From the NCBI GenBank assembly GCA_009908925.1, contig JAAAOH010000110.1, forward strand, positions 1 to 10,317: a stretch of 10,317 nucleotides of DNA, read 5' to 3'. A program made the translations under genes and the position numbers. This DNA comes from Spirochaetota bacterium. Lineage in GTDB: Bacteria; Spirochaetota; Spirochaetia; DSM-27196; PWMO01. Within the stretch, counting starts at the first letter, position 1, and every line of letters starts with the position of its first letter. This document shows positions 5,147-10,317 of this stretch, one piece after another. The notes beneath the pieces were generated by a model that was given only the letters and a program-made list of their open reading frames with translations, had not been told where the DNA came from and did no database searches.

Positions 5147-7312
5147 TTACCGCACGAACAGTGTGCCGCGCACCAGGCGCACCAGGCCGATTTTGTCCAC
5201 CCGAACGCTGACCTCCCGGCCCTCGCCGACGGTTTCGCCGTACAGCAGAAGGTTCGTGCTGCGCTTGTCCAGCCGGGTGGGGCGGAGGAAGAGTCGCTGC
5301 GGCCCGCCGCCGCTTCCCCGCTCCACGATCTCGAGGTAGTCGGTGCCACGCGAAAGTGCCTGCTCGATGAGCCGTACTTTCCCCACGTAATCGAGGCCGC
5401 GTGCTTCGGGGACGTCGCGTGGTACCACCGCCCGCGTAATCTGCTCCGGCACCACGATGAGCCTGCGCTCGATGCGGCGCCGCACCTCTCTGCGCTGTTC
5501 ATCGCCGAGGGCCGCGCCATCCGCGGCCGCGAGGAGGGCCTCCTCGTGGGCTTCGCGGGTACCGGCGCCGGCACCCGCGGCGCCGCCGGCACCGCCCCCG
5601 GTGTCGGCTCCCGTTCCCGGCGGTGCCACGCGGCGCGGCTCCCGGAAGCGGTGGGCGCGGAGCTGCGGTGTTTCGGCGGCGCCCACGGTCTTCACCTCGG
5701 GTACCGCACCGACACCGGCGTCGCCGAGCGCCTGCCGCCATTCGCGTTCCTCGGCCCGGGAAAGAAGAAAGGCGCCGGGGCCGAGGCGGCGGCGGAGAAA
5801 AGGTGCGAGGTGCGGGCTGTGCTCGAGCATCGGGGCGTGGCTCTCGTCGACGAGCAGGACCACCCCGTCGAGGAGCTCAAGTCGCTCGTACTCATCCCCC
5901 CAGGTTGAGATCGAAAACGCCACGTTCTGCGGCAGCGGGGCGTGGTGCAGTTCCTCGAGTGCCGCGGTGATCTCCGTGCCGCGGAAGCCCGCACGAAAGG
6001 CGCGCACCACCGCGTCACGCCGGATCTCATACTCGCAGTACCTGTCGTAGCGGAGGAGTTCGGCGGCGGCGACCGCCGGCAGGGTCTGGCCGAGCCCGGC
6101 GGCGGGGGTGATGGTGAGCTGGTAACTCGGGGTAACCACTCCGGCAGGGGATGCGTCCGAGCCGGCGGCCTCAGCGCCGTCGCCGCCCCCCGCGCCGACG
6201 CCACCCGCGGTGCCCACGCCACCCTTCGCGCCATCGGAGACCAGCGATGAGCGCGCAGCCGCACGCGGCGCGTAGCGGTTGTCTCCCGAGCCAAAGAAGA
6301 CCCCGAGCTCGCAGAGCGCCTCGAGAATGCCGGCGGCAGCCGCGTCCTCCGGGCCCGATTCGGCGGCGGCCCCCGACCGCTGCCCGGCGCCACCGGCGGC
6401 CCCCGAGCGGGCCGCGTCCGGCTGCAGCGAATCTCCGGTACCCGCGGTTCCGCATTCGATAGCCGCCACCTCCATCAACTGCAGGAGATGAGAATCGCGC
6501 AGGGCGTAGCCCGTCGCGACGCTCGCGAGGGTGGTCTGCAGTACGCATCCGGCCTCGGCTCCGATTCCGGCGGCAGCCGCCCATGTGGTGGCCAGGCGCC
6601 CGGGTGTCGACAGACGCGCGAAATCACGCCAGGGGTCGACGATCAGCTTCATGTCGGTCCCGTCGTCCTCTACCAGCCCGAGCGTGGAAAGTGCGTGGCG
6701 CACGAGCTCGAGCGGCCGGCCGTCATCGGCAAGAAGGAGCGGGGCGGTGTCGGAGAGGCGATTTGCGTCGCGCTTTTTCAGCCGGCCGTCTGCGCGGAAG
6801 GACAGGGGCTGCTCCATGAGCAGGGAGAACACGGCGGCGAGAAGCGTGTCGGTAAGCCATGGCTCCCCCTCGGGCTCTCGCTCAACCGGCGTGCGGGGAA
6901 ACAGCACCGAGGGGCCGATGATGCGCTCCGAGAGTACCGGCTCGAGGACGGGGTTGATGTGAAGCCGATCGGTTTCTGCGTCGGGGAAAACCAGCAATCG
7001 GTCCTGGAGATTAAGGAGCCGATTCTGGATCTCCAGGCGGGTGTACTCGGTGCCGAGAAAAGAGAGAAGCTGCTCGCGGATCGGTCCGTCGAGAAACTGC
7101 ACGGCCGAGAGGAAGCGGGCATCATCCTCATCGATCGAGGCGATCATGGCCTCCTGTGTCGTCGGGCGCTTGAGAAAGGCCTGCAGCCGGTCGAGTAGCG
7201 ACTGCTTGTTGAAGGGCGTCTGTACCTCTCCGAGGTAGTTCCGCACGAGCTCGAAGAAGGAGGTGTCGGGCAGGGTGAGGAGGGTCTTACGCCACTGAGA
7301 TATGTCCGCCAC
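5147..7312 (-). CDS. XPB-associated protein with Helicase_C_3-like domain and WYL-like C-terminus
   Basis: This 721-residue protein is encoded 3 bases downstream of the XPB helicase gene. Residues 1-about 285 are helical and resemble the N-terminal part of bacterial helicase-associated proteins, but I cannot assign a named domain there. Residues about 397-500 match the Helicase_C_3 (XPB/Ssl2-like) pattern: a SYQLTITP strand, LRYDRYCEYEIRRDAVVRAF, an LPQNV segment, then a W(G/D)-containing strand. Residues about 641-716 (GLDYVGKVRLIEQAL, then YLEIVER, FLRPTRL, LLLYGE, VRVDKIGLVRL) look like a WYL-type beta fold. Three Gly/Ala-rich linkers (289-328, 361-391, 564-585) separate the parts. No helicase motifs or nuclease signature are visible. 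The start is GTG 7312, with GGGAG 6 bases upstream inside the end of the helicase gene. Proteins of this type also neighbour XPB in actinobacteria (Mycobacterium Rv0862c next to Rv0861c, from memory). A role as helicase partner or DNA-binding adaptor is inference. Confidence 0.75.
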   Translation of the reverse strand: MADISQWRKTLLTLPDTSFFELVRNYLGEVQTPFNKQSLLDRLQAFLKRPTTQEAMIASIDEDDARFLSAVQFLDGPIREQLLSFLGTEYTRLEIQNRLLNLQDRLLVFPDAETDRLHINPVLEPVLSERIIGPSVLFPRTPVEREPEGEPWLTDTLLAAVFSLLMEQPLSFRADGRLKKRDANRLSDTAPLLLADDGRPLELVRHALSTLGLVEDDGTDMKLIVDPWRDFARLSTPGRLATTWAAAAGIGAEAGCVLQTTLASVATGYALRDSHLLQLMEVAAIECGTAGTGDSLQPDAARSGAAGGAGQRSGAAAESGPEDAAAAGILEALCELGVFFGSGDNRYAPRAAARSSLVSDGAKGGVGTAGGVGAGGGDGAEAAGSDASPAGVVTPSYQLTITPAAGLGQTLPAVAAAELLRYDRYCEYEIRRDAVVRAFRAGFRGTEITAALEELHHAPLPQNVAFSISTWGDEYERLELLDGVVLLVDESHAPMLEHSPHLAPFLRRRLGPGAFLLSRAEEREWRQALGDAGVGAVPEVKTVGAAETPQLRAHRFREPRRVAPPGTGADTGGGAGGAAGAGAGTREAHEEALLAAADGAALGDEQRREVRRRIERRLIVVPEQITRAVVPRDVPEARGLDYVGKVRLIEQALSRGTDYLEIVERGSGGGPQRLFLRPTRLDKRSTNLLLYGETVGEGREVSVRVDKIGLVRLVRGTLFVR
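5558..6448 (-). other. Three Gly/Ala-rich low-complexity linkers in the XPB partner
   Basis: The codons for residues 289-328 (6329-6448), 361-391 (6140-6232) and 564-585 (5558-5623) encode Gly/Ala-dominated stretches with scattered Ser, Asp and Glu, for example GGVGAGGGDGAEAAG and TGGGAGGAAGAGAG. The DNA here is the most GC-rich in the window, with GGC/GCC/GCG runs. They look like flexible spacers between folded parts, probably expanded by slippage or GC pressure. The reading frame stays open through all three, and recognisable domain sequence resumes after each, so these are in-frame insertions rather than frameshifts. Confidence 0.75.
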
Positions 7313-7315
7313 CGT

Positions 7316-8983
7316 CTACTCCCAGATCTCGATGTGGTACTTGTAGCCCTGCTCGGTGAGAAACTTCTGACGATTGGCCGCAAACTGCTCCTCGCTGGTG
7401 AACCGCGAGACCAGGGTGTAGAAGAAGGAGTTTCGCTCTTTGGGTCTGAGGATGCGTCCGAGCCGTTGTGCCTCCTCCTGCCGAGAGCCGAAGGTCCCGG
7501 ATACCTGAATGGCAACCGAGGCATCCGGCAGGTCGATCGCGAAGTTGGCCACTTTCGAAACGACGATGATGCGCAGATCGCCCCGCCGGAAGGCGGCGTA
7601 GATCTCCTCCCGCTTCGCGTTGGGCGTCTTTCCGGTGATGATCGGGGCGTCGAGATCCTCAGCGATCCGCTTGAGCTGATCGAGGTACTGCCCGATCACC
7701 ATGATCGCGTCTTCCCGGTGGTTGTCAATGAGCTGCCTGGTGATGTCGATTTTCCGTTCGTTCTCGCTCGCGATGCGGAACTTCCCGCGCTTGTCTGCGG
7801 TGGCGTAGGGGATCTTGTCTCCGGCGGGAAGCTCCACGCGGATCTCATAGCACACGGCCTCTGCGATCCATCCCTTCTGCTCGAGCTCCTTCCACGGCAC
7901 ATCGTAGCGTTTCGGTCCGACGAGGCTGAAGACGTCACTCTCGCGCCCGTCCTCGCGCACGAGCGTGGCGGTGAGGCCGAGGCGTCGCAGTGCCTGAATC
8001 TCGGCTGTGACGCGGAACACCGGCGCCGGCAGCAGATGGACCTCGTCGTAGATGATGAGCCCCCAGTTGCGTGCCCGGAAGAGCTCGAAGTGAGGAAAGT
8101 CCTGGTCGCGGTCGGGACGCCACACGATGATCTGATAGGTGGCGATGGTGACCGGCTTGATTTCTTTCTTGCCGCCGGTGTACTCCCCCACGACATCGCG
8201 GCTGAGCTCGGTCTTGTCGATGAGCTCGTCCATCCACTGGTGGGTTGCCGCGACGTTGGTCGTGAGGATAAGGGTCTGCGTAGCGGCGAGCTCCATCACC
8301 TTCATCCCGACGATCGTCTTACCCGCGCCGCAGGGCATGACGACCGTGCCGAAGCCCGTGCCCGGTCGTCCGTCGCCGTAGAAGGCGCCCGCCGCCTCCC
8401 GCTGGTAGTCACGCACCGTGAAGTCATATCCGTCGGCGGTCTGCTCCCTGAGCTTCACCTCGAGGTGATCGCCCTCGGTCAGGGGTGCCTCGTCCTTGAC
8501 CGGGTAGCCGATGCGGGTGAGCTCCTGCTTGAGCGTGCCGCGATCATAGAGGGAGAGAATGAAGCCCTGGCGCCCGTCCACCTCCGCGGAGCGGAGCATT
8601 CCCTGCACGCGTTTGTTGGCGGCGAGCTCGGCGCGGATGCTCTCCTCTTCGATGTCGAGGAAGAGCTCGGTCCCGTCTTCGTAGGCACGCAGCACCAGCT
8701 TCCCGAAGCGGGATATGAGGTCGCGGATGTTCTCTCCGATGTGATCCGGGACCGGATAGCGCGAGTAGGTGTCGAGCACACCGACGACATCGTCGGCATC
8801 CCAGCCGGCCGACGCCGCGTTCCACAGGGAGAGCGGGCTCATGCGATAGGTGTGGATGTGTTCCGGGGATTTCTCGAGCTCGGCAAATGCGCCGATGGCG
8901 TTTCGCGCGGCTTCGAAACCCGGATCATGCACGTCGAGGAGAAGCGTGCTGTCGCCTTGAACGATGACGGGCTGTCCGGACAT
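7316..8983 (-). CDS. xpb: XPB/Ssl2 (ERCC3)-type superfamily 2 DNA helicase
   Basis: This 555-residue ATP-dependent 3'-5' helicase/translocase belongs to the family of the eukaryotic TFIIH subunit XPB and of bacterial and archaeal XPB. The N-terminal domain (1-about 75) has the family opening PVIVQGDSTLLLDV and ELEKSPEHIHTYRMSPLSLWNAA. A damage-recognition-like region follows (about 85-185). Helicase domain 1 shows the Q/I region FTVRDYQREA, Walker A GAGKT (219-223), DEVH (313-316) and LTATLVRED (337-345), which includes the XPB-specific RED motif. Helicase domain 2 ends with motif VI, QRLGRILRPK (506-515). All motor motifs are intact and there are no membrane segments. ATG 8981-8983 is the start; GGGGG lies 3 bases upstream, close for a Shine-Dalgarno sequence, and the gene may be leaderless. 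It is first in a two-gene unit with its Helicase_C_3 partner and divergent from phoH. The role is probably DNA repair or duplex opening; bacterial XPB function is poorly defined. Confidence 0.95.
   Translation of the reverse strand: MSGQPVIVQGDSTLLLDVHDPGFEAARNAIGAFAELEKSPEHIHTYRMSPLSLWNAASAGWDADDVVGVLDTYSRYPVPDHIGENIRDLISRFGKLVLRAYEDGTELFLDIEEESIRAELAANKRVQGMLRSAEVDGRQGFILSLYDRGTLKQELTRIGYPVKDEAPLTEGDHLEVKLREQTADGYDFTVRDYQREAAGAFYGDGRPGTGFGTVVMPCGAGKTIVGMKVMELAATQTLILTTNVAATHQWMDELIDKTELSRDVVGEYTGGKKEIKPVTIATYQIIVWRPDRDQDFPHFELFRARNWGLIIYDEVHLLPAPVFRVTAEIQALRRLGLTATLVREDGRESDVFSLVGPKRYDVPWKELEQKGWIAEAVCYEIRVELPAGDKIPYATADKRGKFRIASENERKIDITRQLIDNHREDAIMVIGQYLDQLKRIAEDLDAPIITGKTPNAKREEIYAAFRRGDLRIIVVSKVANFAIDLPDASVAIQVSGTFGSRQEEAQRLGRILRPKERNSFFYTLVSRFTSEEQFAANRQKFLTEQGYKYHIEIWE
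7319..7323 (-). promoter_or_regulatory. Ribosome-binding site for the XPB partner gene
   Basis: On the minus strand GGGAG lies 6 bases before GTG 7312, inside the last codons of the helicase gene and directly before its TAG stop. It supports the GTG start and tight translational linkage of the two genes. Confidence 0.7.
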
Positions 8984-8991
8984 AGTCCCCC

Positions 8992-9021
8992 ATGATAGTG
9001 AATGGCTGTGCCGGGGTGCAA
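8992..9021 (-). promoter_or_regulatory. Putative promoter for the XPB operon (near-leaderless)
   Basis: On the minus strand TTGCAC (9021-9016) and TATCAT (8997-8992) are separated by 18 bases and match sigma70-type hexamers at four and five of six positions. Only 8 bases (GGGGGACT) separate the -10 from ATG 8983, so transcription would begin at or within about 2 bases of the start codon. If this promoter is real the mRNA is essentially leaderless. The same hexamer at 9016-9021 would be the -35 region for the opposite promoter. Confidence 0.4.
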
Positions 9022-9044
9022 TAGCGGGCGCGTTGGGATATACT
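9016..9044 (+). promoter_or_regulatory. Putative promoter for phoH, predicting a leaderless mRNA
   Basis: TATACT at 9039-9044 matches the -10 consensus at five of six positions. A weak -35-like GTGCAA (9016-9021) lies 17 bases upstream. The expected start (about 9051-9052) is only 3-4 bases before ATG 9055, and no Shine-Dalgarno sequence occurs in CCCCGCTGTT before that ATG. Both facts fit a leaderless transcript. The -35 is poor, so the -10 is the main evidence. Confidence 0.45.
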
Positions 9045-9054
9045 CCCCGCTGTT

Positions 9055-10317
9055 ATGAGCAAAGCGGAGAAAGGCAAGCTGAAAACCTTCGTGATAGACA
9101 CGAACGTTCTGATTCACCGTCCGGACGCCATTCTCAGTTTCAAGGACAACGAGGTGGTCGTGCCCTTGTGGGTGCTCGAGGAGCTCGATCGGCTGAAGAC
9201 CTTCAGCGACGAGCGCGGGAGAAACGCACGCCACGCCATCCGCTTTCTCGACCGGGCGGGGAGACACGGGACGCTGAGCGAGGGCGTGAAGATCGAGAAC
9301 GGCTCGATCCTCCGCGTGGTGCTCGCCGACCCCGAGCGCATGCCCTCCGATCTTCTGCACGACAGCGCCGACAACAAGATCATACTGACTGCCTATCAGA
9401 TGCAGCTCGAAGGCAAGCAGGTCTTCTTCGTATCCAAGGACATAAACGCCCGGGTGAAGGCAACAGCGCTCGGGCTCAAGGCGGTGGACTACGAAAAGCA
9501 GAAGGTCAACATCGACAAGCTCTACGCAGGATACTCCACTCTCGACTCAACCTCGGACACCATGGCACAGCTCGAGCGCGAGGGGGAGCTGCAGTGGAAC
9601 GAGGTGCTTCCACCCAACCATTTCGTGGTCTTGCGCGATCGCAGTGCCGATGAGCATGTGATCGGCCGCTACGACCACGAGACGGGCCACGTTCGCTTCG
9701 TGGATCACAAAATGCCCTCTGTGGCCGGGGTGCGGCCGCTCAACGACGAGCAACGGATGGCTTTCGAGGTACTGCTCGATCCGGCGGTGAACCTGGTGAG
9801 CCTCGTCGGAAAGGCCGGCACGGGAAAGACCCTGCTGGCCCTTGCCGCGGGGCTGCGGATGACGCTCGAAGATCATCTCTACAGCCGCGTGCTGGTGAGC
9901 CGTCCCGTCATTCCGCTCGGGAAGGACATCGGATACCTGCCGGGTGCCAAGAGTGAGAAGCTTTCCCACTGGATGGAGCCGCTCTTTGACAATCTCGAGT
10001 ACCTGCTGTCGGTATACCACAAGCAGAACATCAAGAATGCCGAGCAGCTCTTGAACAATCGGGTAATCGAGCTCGAGGCGCTCTCTTATATCCGCGGCCG
10101 ATCACTGCCGGGGCAGTTCATTATTATCGACGAGGCGCAGAATCTCAGCCCGCACGAGATCAAGACCATCGTCTCCCGCGCCGGCGAGGGGTCGAAGGTG
10201 GTGCTTACCGGCGACCCGTATCAGATCGACAGCCCCTATCTCGACTCCAACTCCAACGGCCTGTCCTTTCTCGTTGAGACGTTCAAGGGACAGGACGTAT
10301 TCGGTCACGTCACGCTG
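9055..10317 (+). CDS. phoH: PIN domain-PhoH family ATPase/ribonuclease (3' truncated by window edge)
   Basis: The frame is open from ATG 9055 to the end of the window (421 codons, no stop), so only the last few tens of residues of a roughly 440-450-residue protein are missing. The N-terminal PIN domain (about 10-145) has FVIDTNVLIH (D15), VLEELDRLK (E42/E43, D45), HDSADNKIILTA (D106) and VSKDINARVKA (D129), the acidic set expected for a metal-dependent RNase. A linker leads to the PhoH ATPase (about 228 onward): Walker A GKAGTGKT (252-259), SRPVIPLGKDIGYLPG, a family signature with the Walker B FIIIDEAQNLSP (355-366), and VVLTGDPYQID (382-391). This is the PhoH2-type fusion, linked in other bacteria to RNA unwinding and cleavage and to starvation or stress. 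It is divergent from the XPB operon across 71 bases. The upstream in-frame GTG at 9016 is followed by a stop, so ATG 9055 is the best start; no Shine-Dalgarno sequence is seen. Confidence 0.94.
   Translation, partial: MSKAEKGKLKTFVIDTNVLIHRPDAILSFKDNEVVVPLWVLEELDRLKTFSDERGRNARHAIRFLDRAGRHGTLSEGVKIENGSILRVVLADPERMPSDLLHDSADNKIILTAYQMQLEGKQVFFVSKDINARVKATALGLKAVDYEKQKVNIDKLYAGYSTLDSTSDTMAQLEREGELQWNEVLPPNHFVVLRDRSADEHVIGRYDHETGHVRFVDHKMPSVAGVRPLNDEQRMAFEVLLDPAVNLVSLVGKAGTGKTLLALAAGLRMTLEDHLYSRVLVSRPVIPLGKDIGYLPGAKSEKLSHWMEPLFDNLEYLLSVYHKQNIKNAEQLLNNRVIELEALSYIRGRSLPGQFIIIDEAQNLSPHEIKTIVSRAGEGSKVVLTGDPYQIDSPYLDSNSNGLSFLVETFKGQDVFGHVTL

Noticed and set aside
5457..6462. Several plus- and minus-strand open frames over the Gly/Ala-rich part of the XPB partner
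   Set aside because: All are Arg/Ala/Ser/Pro-rich shadows of the low-complexity GC-rich coding region, and none has a ribosome-binding site or a recognisable domain.
7334..8995. 553-codon plus-strand open frame opposite the XPB helicase
   Set aside because: It is fully antisense to a helicase with all motifs intact. Its composition (rich in acidic and hydrophobic shadow codons, no motif) suggests a codon-bias artefact.
1..10317. CRISPR, tRNA, rRNA, insertion sequence, attachment site or toxin-antitoxin/defence island
   Set aside because: No direct-repeat arrays, cloverleaf-like sequences, transposase or integrase genes, or terminal inverted repeats were seen. The PIN domain is part of a PhoH fusion, not a VapC-type toxin with an adjacent antitoxin.

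Overview
The window is a gene-dense stretch of GC-rich bacterial DNA (roughly 60-65% G+C by eye) with six protein-coding genes, almost no intergenic space, and no RNA gene, CRISPR array, insertion sequence or other mobile element that I can see. The gene set is an [FeFe] hydrogenase, a fused AroDE, an XPB-type helicase with a Helicase_C_3 partner, and a PIN-PhoH ATPase. It suggests a fermentative anaerobe or facultative anaerobe. A free-living GC-rich spirochaete is my best guess, because spirochaetes carry bacterial XPB. That placement is inference, not something a marker gene here proves.

Layout. Positions 2-814 (+) hold the C-terminal part of an [FeFe] hydrogenase catalytic subunit, followed by a strong intrinsic terminator (834-867). 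A possible promoter (801-830) has a perfect TATAAT just before the terminator. It would start the next unit inside the terminator stem, and the ribosome-binding site of the next gene abuts the terminator T-tract. Positions 878-5141 (+) form a tight three-gene unit: an Eis-like GNAT acetyltransferase, a soluble cyclic-di-GMP phosphodiesterase (degenerate GGDEF plus intact EAL), and a bifunctional 3-dehydroquinate dehydratase/shikimate dehydrogenase. The junctions are TGATG and ATGA overlaps without good Shine-Dalgarno sequences, which points to translational coupling.

This unit converges, with only 5 bases between stop codons, on a leftward two-gene unit. That unit is an XPB/Ssl2-type superfamily 2 helicase (8983-7316) followed 3 bases later by a 721-residue partner (7312-5147). 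The partner has a Helicase_C_3-like domain, three Gly/Ala-rich linkers and a WYL-like C-terminus. The pair probably acts together on DNA, in repair or duplex opening.

Divergent from the helicase, across 71 bases, is a PIN-PhoH family ATPase/RNase (9055 to the window edge, truncated). The divergent spacer carries a plausible promoter for each side. Both lie so close to the start codons that leaderless mRNAs are predicted. The two most unusual things are the XPB/partner module and the regulatory geometry of the two intergenic spacers. I saw no clearly novel defence or mobile system.
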